42,634 nt of DNA. Origin: Cyclobacterium qasimii M12-11B (GTDB lineage: Bacteria > Bacteroidota > Bacteroidia > Cytophagales > Cyclobacteriaceae). Shown here in pieces: positions 1-7,916 of this stretch. The notes under the pieces are model-generated. The model searched no databases, was not told where the DNA came from, and saw only the letters and a list, made by a program, of their open reading frames with translations. Each line of letters opens with the position of its first letter. Position 1 is the first letter of the stretch. The stretch is taken from the NCBI RefSeq assembly GCF_000427295.1, contig NZ_ATNM01000066.1, forward strand, positions 1 to 42,634, given 5' to 3'. Made by a program: the position numbers and the translations under genes.

Positions 1-36
1 TGTATGTATGTATGTATGTATGTATGTATGTATGTA
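1..36. repeat. TGTA tetranucleotide microsatellite
   Basis: Nine uninterrupted TGTA units sit at the window edge, so the tract may extend further upstream. It is followed directly by a short heptamer tract. No gene overlaps it. Such a tract can vary in length by slippage. Confidence 0.9.
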
Positions 37-40
37 TTTG

Positions 41-424
41 TTAATTGTTAATTGTTAATTGTTTTACTTCAAGAATCTATTACCGGTGTTTGGGTTTGTT
101 GAAGGACTGGTGATGGGTATGTTCAACTTCCTTACCGGTGTATGGACTATCGATTACCCGGTGGCTGAGCTTGTCGAAATAACGGTGCCTGAGCCTGTCG
201 AAGGCAAAGGGACATTTGAGCGAGCCCCCCTTTGTTTTTCTCTTTGGTGTTCAGGCTGCGCCTGACACTAAAAATTCAGGGTTCTAACGTAACCTTCTAT
301 ATTTGAATGTGTATTTCTCCATTATTAGGGTCCAGTTACTGTTTTAACTTCAAACAGAACTAAAGAAGCCTTAGGCTTCAACAATAATAACTGCCGGTAG
401 AAAATCCATGGACTGTTGAAATTA
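41..424. repeat. Composite dispersed repeat, copy A
   Basis: The block opens with three TTAATTG heptamers (41-61) and continues with sequence shared with copy B at 3526-3956: ACTTCAAGAATCTATTA, two TGAGCYTGTCGAA motifs (166-178 and 190-202), TTTGAGCGAG, TTTGGTGTTCA.GCTGCGCCTG and a block ending near 320 (TAACCTTCTATAT, GTGTATTTCTCCATT). It closes with a diverged REP-like hairpin, GAAGCC/GGCTTC at 365-379. The two copies lie in the same orientation on either side of the glycoside hydrolase gene. No convincing coding sequence is present: a 68-codon open frame at 59-265 lies wholly inside repeat sequence. The rest of the stretch, 425-582, shows nothing recognisable. Confidence 0.75.
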
Positions 425-582
425 AAACCATAAACGAATAAAAAGACAAAGGCTGAAACCTACATAAATCTATAGTTTAAATTATAATTCTCTAATTTTC
501 ACAGCTACCTTTTTTCAGGATGTAAGCGACCTTGAATACGCTACAAAAGATTATAGGAAAGCATTCTTCCTGAGCATCAAAA

Positions 583-3429
583 TTACTTGATCACAAACCA
601 CTGCTGAGACCTGGGCGGAATATTGACAGGCAAGTCAATTGTGTAATCTCTATTCAATTCTAGGCTTGTTTTATTTCCCATATTGTCCTCTAGCATGGCT
701 ACTTTGTCAAGGCCTGTATAATACAGGTTCACTGAAATACTTTTTTGTATGGGCACATCCAGGGGATTGTAAAGCATTAGCAATCCTTTTTCCTCTCCAT
801 TGGGATTGACATGAAGAAGGCCGTCGTAATCCCTGCCATCAGGTCTTCGCAGGTGCACAATATCTCCATCCAAAACTTCCCTGTGTTGCTTATAAAAATT
901 CACCCATTTAAGAATTATCTCCTTGGTTTGTGGGCTGTCATAAAGCTGTGGCCCTCTAAAACAGGCCTGTACACCGGCTCCAAAAAGATTGGCCAAACGT
1001 TGTTCATAATGGGGCAAATGTTCCTTCAAGGGCTCTATGGTGGCCACTTTCCCTCCCCCATGGTATTCTACAAGCGGCACAAACATCCAGCCCATTGAAG
1101 GGGTTTTCTGCCAGGTACCGTCATAAATATTTTGTCTTTCGATGATTTCCTGCTGGGCCCTGGGCAAGGACCAGTTGGTCTCCCTGTAACCCATACCTGT
1201 TTTATTGCTTCCTGCCATAAAATAGTGGTCGGGCACATTGAGAAAAATGCCTTTACCCCTGGCCCATTCATAAAAGGTTTTGATCCTTTGGTATTGGTTC
1301 CACTGCGAATCCTCAAGTCCTTCGTGTCCGGGGTGCTCATGACTGGCACAAACATCTCCGGGGTAACTTCCATCATGTTCCAGTATATCCTGTCCGGTCT
1401 TTTTATAAAAATTATACAGCTTTTCAAAATAGTTGATGCCCCATTCACTTTCCAAACAAGGGGAATTTCCAAAACGAGGTTGTAAGCCTTCTGGCATGAC
1501 GACGTCATCCTCCTTGCTAATGCTTCTACTGGCCAGCAAGGAATACCCGCCCAAGGCGATTCCTTTGGCATGTGCATAATCCGCCAATGCTTTCATTCTA
1601 TTGATATTTTCCGGGCTGTCATTTTCTATTTGAAAACCACTTCCAAAAGTCATGATTACCATCTCAAAGCCCACCTCAGCGCTTTGATCGATGGCTTTTT
1701 TGACAGCGGCATTATCGGCATTGCGAACATGCATCATCATAGGATTCTCTGTCGCCCAAGGGGCCTGGGACCGGTACATTCTTCTTTCCGCCAGTCCTAT
1801 TCTCTCCCTGTCCCAACTGTCATGAAACAATTCCCAGGTTCTGAAACTTTCGAAAGTTTCCTCAGGAGCAAGGCTTTTCATAGGGCCAAGCTTAGGATAA
1901 GCTTCCAAAAGCACGGGGGTTTGTAAACCATAATTCACTTGGGTTTTGTACATAGGGTCAACATTCCAGGCAATACTGCTGGAATACAAGTTGTCATTGG
2001 ACATGCCTCCAAAGCGGAAGTCGGTCTCTATGGACATGTTCGGTTTCTTCCACTCTGTCTTGGCATCTACAGCGCTTTCCGGCTCTACCAAAGCCAATAT
2101 CTCACTTTTAAAGGCATTTATTTTAATTTCCCGGTCGCTTCCATTCTCCACAGTTATCCATTTTGAGAGGAGCGGAATGCCGTCAAAGAGCTCATAATGC
2201 ACCAGTACTTTGACCGCTTTCAGGTAATTGTACCGGGCTTTAAGGGCAGCTTTGTCCGTTTCTTTTTGTTCACCTAGAAGCTTGACCTGCATGACATGGC
2301 TTCTGCCCTGATTTCCTTGTGTGGCAAAATCCTCAAAACCTCCCTTGGGATCCATTTTACCAAGCCTTAGCTTAATTATTGGGCTGGAATCTATTTTGAT
2401 GTCGGCAAGGTGTTCGTAATTTTCTCCGGAATAACTATAGGAAAAAGACAATTCGGAAGCTTTTCTTTCCGCCCGCAAAAAAACGGGTTTGCCCTCCTCA
2501 TATTTCCCCTGACTGCTTTCCTTTTGCCCATCAAAAACACCAAAGGTCTTGTCCTGGGTTCTAAGGTTTAATTTATATATATCACCATTGCCATTGACCA
2601 GGGCCATTCCCGGCCCCCAGCTTGCAGACTGATCTGTTCCCGGGTCTAATTGTACTATCCATACCTTGTTCCCCTCCGGACTATCCCTCTCAGCCACCAC
2701 GGCATGATTGGCCATGGCCATGATTTCCCCCACCTTTCCTTCATTGATAAAAGAATTTCTTTCGTCTCCTTTGGAAGCAGTAAGCCTCCAGGAAGCTTTA
2801 AGCTGGGCAAAATTATCATTAAACAATACCGCTCTACCAAGATCTGTTGAGGCTTTTGCTGCCAGGTAATTGAGCAAAGCATCATCAGCAGCATAAGTAA
2901 AAGTCAATCGCTTACCAGGTGCAGGCCATGGAATGTCCTTTGGCATCCATTCCAACCTTTTCTGCCAGGCAAAACGTGGCTTGGTTTCTCCAACCTCATA
3001 ATTCTCTAGCTTTAAGGCTGTAGGATTTACTTCCATCTGATCTACCCATTCGTCTAGCAGGTAATTGTGAATGGGTTGACCGATTAATCCTCCCACAGGC
3101 AGTTCCATTCCATCAATAGTGACCATTGCCTCCGGCCGTATAGACCTTAGCATTTGCTCCCCTGTCATCTCATTTTCAAGGCCTACTGTAGCGCCACCTT
3201 TTTTCACATTAAAAACACGACCAATCAATCCATTACTGAGGATCAATTCTCCTTTTACACTGTTATACACCCCCGTTTTGGCATCAATAGGTCCAAGCAG
3301 CCAATCCTGTGTTATTTTTGCTTTTTTGTACAATGGAAGCTCTTCTGTATGTTGGGCCCACCCAAGAAAAGAAGGGAGTAATAGCAGCGTTAATAAATAA
3401 AGTCTAGTCCACATTTTCTGTATTCTCAT
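583..3429 (-). CDS. Secreted clan GH-D-like glycoside hydrolase (putative alpha-galactosidase)
   Basis: This 948-residue protein starts with a signal peptide (hydrophobic residues 10-24, likely cut after GWAQ), so it is probably periplasmic or exported. The N-terminal half is beta-rich, as in the super-sandwich domain of GH36-type alpha-galactosidases. The C-terminal half reads as a TIM barrel: GFEMVIMTFGSGF, then KGIALGGYSLLASR, then ILEHDGSYPGD, where Asp686 sits at the position expected of the clan GH-D nucleophile. A small beta domain follows near the end (LLMLYNPLD). A role in releasing alpha-galactose or a related sugar from algal or plant glycans fits a marine Bacteroidota, but the substrate is inferred. 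The gene stands alone, without SusC/SusD neighbours, between two related repeat blocks. Confidence 0.65.
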   Translation of the reverse strand: MRIQKMWTRLYLLTLLLLPSFLGWAQHTEELPLYKKAKITQDWLLGPIDAKTGVYNSVKGELILSNGLIGRVFNVKKGGATVGLENEMTGEQMLRSIRPEAMVTIDGMELPVGGLIGQPIHNYLLDEWVDQMEVNPTALKLENYEVGETKPRFAWQKRLEWMPKDIPWPAPGKRLTFTYAADDALLNYLAAKASTDLGRAVLFNDNFAQLKASWRLTASKGDERNSFINEGKVGEIMAMANHAVVAERDSPEGNKVWIVQLDPGTDQSASWGPGMALVNGNGDIYKLNLRTQDKTFGVFDGQKESSQGKYEEGKPVFLRAERKASELSFSYSYSGENYEHLADIKIDSSPIIKLRLGKMDPKGGFEDFATQGNQGRSHVMQVKLLGEQKETDKAALKARYNYLKAVKVLVHYELFDGIPLLSKWITVENGSDREIKINAFKSEILALVEPESAVDAKTEWKKPNMSIETDFRFGGMSNDNLYSSSIAWNVDPMYKTQVNYGLQTPVLLEAYPKLGPMKSLAPEETFESFRTWELFHDSWDRERIGLAERRMYRSQAPWATENPMMMHVRNADNAAVKKAIDQSAEVGFEMVIMTFGSGFQIENDSPENINRMKALADYAHAKGIALGGYSLLASRSISKEDDVVMPEGLQPRFGNSPCLESEWGINYFEKLYNFYKKTGQDILEHDGSYPGDVCASHEHPGHEGLEDSQWNQYQRIKTFYEWARGKGIFLNVPDHYFMAGSNKTGMGYRETNWSLPRAQQEIIERQNIYDGTWQKTPSMGWMFVPLVEYHGGGKVATIEPLKEHLPHYEQRLANLFGAGVQACFRGPQLYDSPQTKEIILKWVNFYKQHREVLDGDIVHLRRPDGRDYDGLLHVNPNGEEKGLLMLYNPLDVPIQKSISVNLYYTGLDKVAMLEDNMGNKTSLELNRDYTIDLPVNIPPRSQQWFVIK

Positions 3430-3525
3430 AGCGGTGTTTCTTTGTTTTCGAAATAGAAAATAGCTTTTCCATTTTTGAAATCGTATTGTTTCAATTGACT
3501 AGGGGCTAATATAATGGTTGATGGG

Positions 3526-3956
3526 TAATTGTTAATTGTTAATTGTTAATTGTTAATTGTTAATTAAGGTATATACTTCAAGAATCTATTATCGGTGCAG
3601 GAGAGGTTGTCGAACCACTGGTTCTTGAGCTTGTCGAAGTCACTGGGATTTTTGAGCGAGAAAACCCTTGTTTATTCACTTTGGTGTTCATGCTGCGCCT
3701 GGCACTAAAGTGAACTGAAAAGGTCAGGATTCTAATGTAACCTTCTATATATAAATGTGTATTTCTCCATTTTTAAATCAATGCATTCGGGCAATGCCAT
3801 AATTCAACCCTAACTGTCTAAAGAAGCCTGGAGAGCTTCAACAACAATAACCACGGGTGAAGCCCGTGGACTGTAGGAATACTTTTACTTGATTTTGGCG
3901 GTATTGTTGCTTTTTTTCTGCAACAATGCTGACAAAATCAAAGAGCAATCAGCTAA
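3526..3956. repeat. Composite dispersed repeat, copy B
   Basis: This copy opens with five TAATTGT heptamers (3526-3560) and repeats the order of copy A: ACTTCAAGAATCTATTA, a TGAGCTTGTCGAA motif (3626-3638), TTTGAGCGAG, TTTGGTGTTCATGCTGCGCCTG, then a block ending near 3775. It closes with a REP-like unit (3820-3956) whose best hairpin is CCACGGG/CCCGTGG at 3851-3869. The blocks diverge between motifs, so this is an old duplication or a family of independently placed elements. No transposase or terminal inverted repeat is visible. The remainder of 3430-4453 outside this and the next repeat shows nothing else. Confidence 0.75.
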
Positions 3957-4137
3957 CGTTTGACACATTTTCAATGTTTTGAAATCATCCCAATCTATTA
4001 AGATTTTGAGGGTTGTATTACAAATTTAAACATTAAGGCATAAATTAAAGGCCATTTTTAGTCATTCCACCAAGCCGAGCTAGCAGAAGAATGGCATTCG
4101 AGCAAATTAGAGATTTACTGTATTAGTAAACGGAACC

Positions 4138-4274
4138 GAAGAAGCCTGAAGGGCTTCAACAACAATAACCACGGGTGAAGCCCGTGGACTGTAGGAATAC
4201 TTTTACTTGATTTTGGCGGTGTTGTTGCTTTTTTCCTGCAAAAATGCTGGCGAAATCGTATCGAAATCAGCTAA
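4138..4274. repeat. REP-like double-hairpin repeat
   Basis: This unit is nearly identical to 3820-3956. It has two adjacent hairpins: GAAGCC-TGAAG-GGCTTC at 4141-4157 and CCACGGG-TGAAG-CCCGTGG at 4169-4187. They are followed by GGACTGTAGGAATAC and a shared tail ending in ATCAGCTAA. The conserved hairpins with a GTAG tetranucleotide nearby resemble REP sequences mobilised by REP-associated tyrosine transposases; no such gene is in the window. Confidence 0.8.
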
Positions 4275-4453
4275 TAAGCACCTCTTTTGAATGTCTACAA
4301 CCCTATTTATACAATAATATTTAACCATTTAACAAAAAGACAGCCTTTTATTAAAGGGCAGGCAACCTACTGCCCATTGGATTTTTATATATTTATCAGT
4401 CGGATATTTCCCATTCAATAAAACAAAGCTTTACAGTATAAAACCATCAACCC

Positions 4454-5377
4454 ATGATAAAAGTCAAATCAACTCTGCTCCTTCTTTTATTCCCACTTCT
4501 GTTTTCTTTCGGCTGTAAAGAAAAAACGCCGGTGGCAAATCGGGTAATTATGTTGGGCATTGATGGCTTTGGCCTGGAAGGATACCAACAAGCAACAACT
4601 CCAAATATTGATGCCCTGTTTGCTGATGGGGTGATTTCCACCAGCACCAGAACGGTTATGCCCTCTGTTACCATGCCCAATTGGACCAGTCACTTGACCG
4701 GTGGCGGACCAGAGCAACATGGTGTTTTCGGCAATAATTGGGAAAAGGAAGACCATACAATTGCTCCTCAAGAAATGGATGAAGACGGCTATTATCCTTC
4801 TATATTTAAAATCGTAGAGGATAACGTTCCCGAAATAAAAACAGCTTTCTATTTTAACTGGAAAAGCCTTATCAAACCTTTCAATAAAAAATACCTTGAT
4901 GAGGTGAATTACGAGGAGGATGATCGATATGATCAAAATTACCAAGCAGCACTGGATTTTCTTGTCAGCAATCAGGATGTACCGACATTGACTTTCCTTT
5001 ATTCTGTGCATGTAGATCATGCTGGGCATGGTCACGAGTGGATGTCTCCGGAATTTATCAGGGCCATTGAGGAAATTGATGTAAAGATTGGGGAATTTGT
5101 AAAGCAGCTAAAGGCTGAAGGATTGTATGAGGACACCAACTTTCTACTCTTTACTGACCATGGTGGTATTGGTAAGAGTCATGGTGGGACATCGGTTCAG
5201 GAAATGATTGTACCATGGATGATAAAAGGCCCCGGAATTAATAAAGCTGTTGAATTAAAATCTCCCAATTCAAATGCCAACACCTCCGCAGTAGTGGCCA
5301 GGTTGTTTGGAATTAGGGACACCCCGGAATCTTGGATTGGCAAGGTTCCTTCAGGAATATTTAGCGAGAAAGATTGA
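4454..5377 (+). CDS. Alkaline phosphatase superfamily lipoprotein (type I phosphodiesterase/nucleotide pyrophosphatase-like)
   Basis: This 307-residue protein has a lipoprotein signal (LLLLLFPLLFSFGC, Cys21 lipidated), so it is likely anchored in the cell envelope. The fold motifs are in order: GIDGFG (Asp37, metal), MPSVTMPNW (Thr73, the nucleophile position), HVDHAGHGHEW (Asp188 and His192) and FTDHGG (Asp235-His236) followed by SHGG (His243). These are the two-zinc ligands of the NPP branch, which cleaves phosphodiesters or phosphonate monoesters rather than phosphomonoesters. At 307 residues it is compact for the family. It is a single gene between repeats, about 440 bp before the end of a convergent DUF5690 transporter gene in a phosphonate-like locus, so an organophosphorus substrate is possible but unproven. 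Confidence 0.8.
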   Translation: MIKVKSTLLLLLFPLLFSFGCKEKTPVANRVIMLGIDGFGLEGYQQATTPNIDALFADGVISTSTRTVMPSVTMPNWTSHLTGGGPEQHGVFGNNWEKEDHTIAPQEMDEDGYYPSIFKIVEDNVPEIKTAFYFNWKSLIKPFNKKYLDEVNYEEDDRYDQNYQAALDFLVSNQDVPTLTFLYSVHVDHAGHGHEWMSPEFIRAIEEIDVKIGEFVKQLKAEGLYEDTNFLLFTDHGGIGKSHGGTSVQEMIVPWMIKGPGINKAVELKSPNSNANTSAVVARLFGIRDTPESWIGKVPSGIFSEKD

Positions 5378-5612
5378 TGGAATTTTAACAGATTCATTAC
5401 TGTGTTTTGCAGCTGACCAGTTTCTGTGGTATTGGGGTGTTATCGAAATTACAGGTAATGGAGAATCCTAGTTTCAAGGGAATTAACAGTTACACACTCC
5501 CTTTTTATTAAAACCTATATAACCCCAAACAGGGAATAAATCTTCTATTTCAGGGTATAATCATTTCAAAATCCAAATTTAACTGATAACGGCATTTTAT
5601 AACTCTTGGAAC

Positions 5613-5740
5613 GAAAGTTGAAAACTTTCCTCATTTGTAGGTCTAAGTTACGCTTTGCTAAACTTAGACCAGACACCTAACGGGCTTTAACAATAATAAC
5701 CATGGGTGAAAGCCGTGGACAGTAGGAATACTAACAGCTG
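5613..5740. repeat. Hairpin cluster and diverged REP-like repeat
   Basis: Three elements lie in a row: a small hairpin GAAAGT/ACTTTC (5613-5629), a 10-bp stem GGTCTAAGTT/AACTTAGACC with an 11-nt loop (5640-5670), and a diverged version of the REP-like unit (ACGGGCTTTAACAATAATAAC, then CATGGGTGAAAGCCGTGGACAGTAGGAATAC). They occupy most of the gap between two convergent genes and could also stop transcription. The rest of 5378-5816 shows nothing else. Confidence 0.7.
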
Positions 5741-5816
5741 ATTTTGGCTAAATAAGATTCTTAATCTTATAATAAGGCATTTGAAAAGCCAAGAATTGTT
5801 ACCAAGTCGTTTTTAC

Positions 5817-7094
5817 CTAGGCTAATTTTTCAAATTGGACCTTTGGAGATATCGCCTTCAATTTCCATAATAAAACAAATACCAATAGCACAATTAAAGC
5901 GCCACTCCCAAGGTTTAACCATGTAAAAAATTCAACCCAAGAAGATGAAGTATACAAAAATTCTTTATAGATCAAAATCCCTACACTGGCCAAATAGCCA
6001 AGTGCATCTGCCACATAGAACAAAAACCCCACAGTCCCCTTGTATTTCAAAAAAGCAATCAACCTTTCGAACAGGAGGCAATGAAAAAGTATATAGGGCA
6101 GGTATACACTAAAGCCTGAACTAATCATCCAAAATACCGGACCCATTGTCCCTTGTGTAAAAAGAAAAGTAGAAACAATCATCAATATGGCACTGATGAT
6201 TGTTGCATATATCCCTAGAAGAAAAGCTTTTTTATTATCCAACACCAGTATACCCAAAGCACTTATAATCAATACCAATACAGCAATTGGAATCTCTGTG
6301 AGGGTAATCAGTTCAGGCTGTCCCGACATGTTGAACTCCGCCCAAAATTCCACTATAAAATTGTCCCTAAAATCTCTGACAACCGTCAATACCACATATA
6401 CCAAAACAAGGCCTAAAAAAACAAGGCCATGTTTCTTCATAAAATCCATGCGCGCGTTCTTATCCATTGGAAGGCGTTCTGTACGAAGTTCTTTATCAGC
6501 AGTGGTTGGTGGCTTACCTCTATTCAAACCATAAGCAGCCAATACAAGCATTGGGAAAAAAATAGCCCCAGTGACAAAAGGCATCATCAATTCACTCACT
6601 TGAAAAGTTTGCATCAACCAAATCCCCGTTGATTTTACCAATCCTGTAGAGAATATAAATGTAGCACTTAGGCCTGCTACCAACAGTTCAGAATTTTTTC
6701 TCCCTTCCAAATACACCAGCACCAAGCCAAAAATCATCCCCAAGGGCAAACCATTTAAGAACATGGCCACCGGTTTAAGCGGTACAGGCACATAAGCAAA
6801 GGCCAGAAGCATCAAAAGTCCAAATCCTACCAGCCCTACAATAGCGCCAAAACGTTTATAGGCCGGAATTTCAGGTACAAGCCGAATCCCAATGAATTTT
6901 GAAAGCATGTAACCAAGCACCTGACTAATGATCAACAAAGTTTTGAAATGAAAACCGCCCTGCAGTTCCATGCCTTCAAATTGACCGGCTAAAAAGGATT
7001 TTCTGACCGCATACATTCCGGTATAAGCCATAAATGCTGTGCAAACCAGCAAAACATCAGTTTTGGTAATGGAAACCTTAATGCGTTGGCTCAT
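5817..7094 (-). CDS. DUF5690 family membrane transporter, MFS-like
   Basis: This 425-residue protein has about twelve hydrophobic helices with a charged central loop at roughly 192-222, the layout of a major facilitator transporter. It matches the DUF5690 family known mainly from Bacteroidota. The first helix contains MAYTGMYAVRKSF with Arg31-Lys32, which resembles the Tyr-x-x-Arg-Lys signature in helix 1 of the organophosphate:phosphate antiporters GlpT and UhpT. Arg240 and Arg243 lie in the first helix after the loop (VLTVVRDFRDNF), where GlpT also carries a substrate-binding arginine. The gene diverges from a regulator and three enzymes of phosphonate type, so import of a phosphonate or its product is the best guess. 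The substrate is inference. Confidence 0.75.
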   Translation of the reverse strand: MSQRIKVSITKTDVLLVCTAFMAYTGMYAVRKSFLAGQFEGMELQGGFHFKTLLIISQVLGYMLSKFIGIRLVPEIPAYKRFGAIVGLVGFGLLMLLAFAYVPVPLKPVAMFLNGLPLGMIFGLVLVYLEGRKNSELLVAGLSATFIFSTGLVKSTGIWLMQTFQVSELMMPFVTGAIFFPMLVLAAYGLNRGKPPTTADKELRTERLPMDKNARMDFMKKHGLVFLGLVLVYVVLTVVRDFRDNFIVEFWAEFNMSGQPELITLTEIPIAVLVLIISALGILVLDNKKAFLLGIYATIISAILMIVSTFLFTQGTMGPVFWMISSGFSVYLPYILFHCLLFERLIAFLKYKGTVGFLFYVADALGYLASVGILIYKEFLYTSSSWVEFFTWLNLGSGALIVLLVFVLLWKLKAISPKVQFEKLA

Positions 7095-7229
7095 AAAAAT
7101 TGAAGTCCTTTATCTGTTTTGATTGACATTAGAAACCTTGTATCGGTTTATAAAGGTAGGCCTAAACCCAAAATCAAAATTCAATTTAAGTATTATCAAA
7201 AAAAGAATTTTTCGTTAAGAGAAATTAAT

Positions 7230-7246
7230 TTTTCTTATAAAGAAAA
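7230..7246. promoter_or_regulatory. Perfect palindrome in divergent intergenic region, candidate operator
   Basis: TTTTCTT-ATA-AAGAAAA is a perfect inverted repeat between the divergent transporter gene and the XRE-cupin regulator. A similar but imperfect site, TTTTCGTTAAGAGAAA, lies just upstream (7209-7224). The pair is well placed for autoregulation and for control of both transcripts by the neighbouring regulator. The region is AT-rich, so chance palindromes are possible. Confidence 0.45.
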
Positions 7247-7319
7247 TTTTATCAACTTTCATCTTTGAATTCATTTTCGTTCATGGGAGTTAAAATGCCC
7301 TGTATAAAACCCTCATTTA

Positions 7320-7904
7320 ATGGAGAATTCAGCCTACCTCACCACTTGGATTGGCACCAAAATAAAGGACATAAGAAAATCAAACCACTTAAAATTGGGC
7401 GATCTGGCCGATAAATCAGGGATAAGCATCGCTATGCTTTCAAAGATTGAAAACGGCAGGGTTTTCCCAACTTTACCAACATTGATTCAAGTGCTTAATA
7501 CCCTGAATGTAGATCTAAATGTCTTTTTTTCAGACCTTCAGAGCGAAAAAGAATTTCCCGGCTACTTATTGAAAAGAAAAGATGAATACCGTTCCGTAAA
7601 AAAGGAAGAGGAAGCCATAGGGTTTGACGATCAATTGATTCTAAACCATAAAATGGAAAGATCATCAATGGAAATCTCTTTACTGACAATCAGTGGCAAG
7701 TCCCAAAGAGAGCGGGTAACTACGGATGGCTTTGAGTACCTCTATGTAATAAATGGCAGTATTAAATATGAATTAGGAGAAAACACATTTGACTTGGAAG
7801 AAGGTGATTCCTTATTCTTCAATGGGAATATCTCTCATTTGCCAATAAACAGCAAAAAAACAGATGCCCAACTTCTGGTAATATATTTTATTGAAATTAG
7901 ATAA
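7320..7904 (+). CDS. XRE-family regulator with C-terminal cupin domain
   Basis: This 194-residue protein has a helix-turn-helix domain at about 12-66 (IGTKIKDIRKSNHLKLGDLA, then SGISIAMLSKIENGRVFPTL) and a cupin sensor domain at about 118-190 (FEYLYVINGSIKYELGE, then LEEGDSLFFNGNISHLP). This is the architecture of many catabolic regulators whose cupin binds a small ligand. It is the first gene of a four-gene run, 12 bp before the dehydrogenase, and diverges from the transporter. It is therefore the likely local switch for the locus. A palindrome about 75 bp upstream is a candidate site. Confidence 0.9.
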   Translation: MENSAYLTTWIGTKIKDIRKSNHLKLGDLADKSGISIAMLSKIENGRVFPTLPTLIQVLNTLNVDLNVFFSDLQSEKEFPGYLLKRKDEYRSVKKEEEAIGFDDQLILNHKMERSSMEISLLTISGKSQRERVTTDGFEYLYVINGSIKYELGENTFDLEEGDSLFFNGNISHLPINSKKTDAQLLVIYFIEIR

Positions 7905-7916
7905 CCCAACCACAGA

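Noticed and set aside
59-265. 68-codon open frame at the left edge
   Set aside because: It lies wholly within repeat copy A, encodes the repeated TGAGCYTGTCGAA motif as protein, and has no counterpart frame in copy B.
1068-1577. 169-codon frame on the minus strand inside the glycoside hydrolase gene
   Set aside because: It overlaps the long hydrolase frame in another frame and encodes no recognisable motif; it is a shadow.
3526-3567. Heptamer tract considered as a CRISPR or iteron array
   Set aside because: The units are 7 bp with no spacers, no cas or rep genes are present, and the sequence is low complexity.
4487-5035. 182-codon antisense frame within the phosphodiesterase gene
   Set aside because: The sense frame has full active-site motifs and a lipobox; the antisense product has none.
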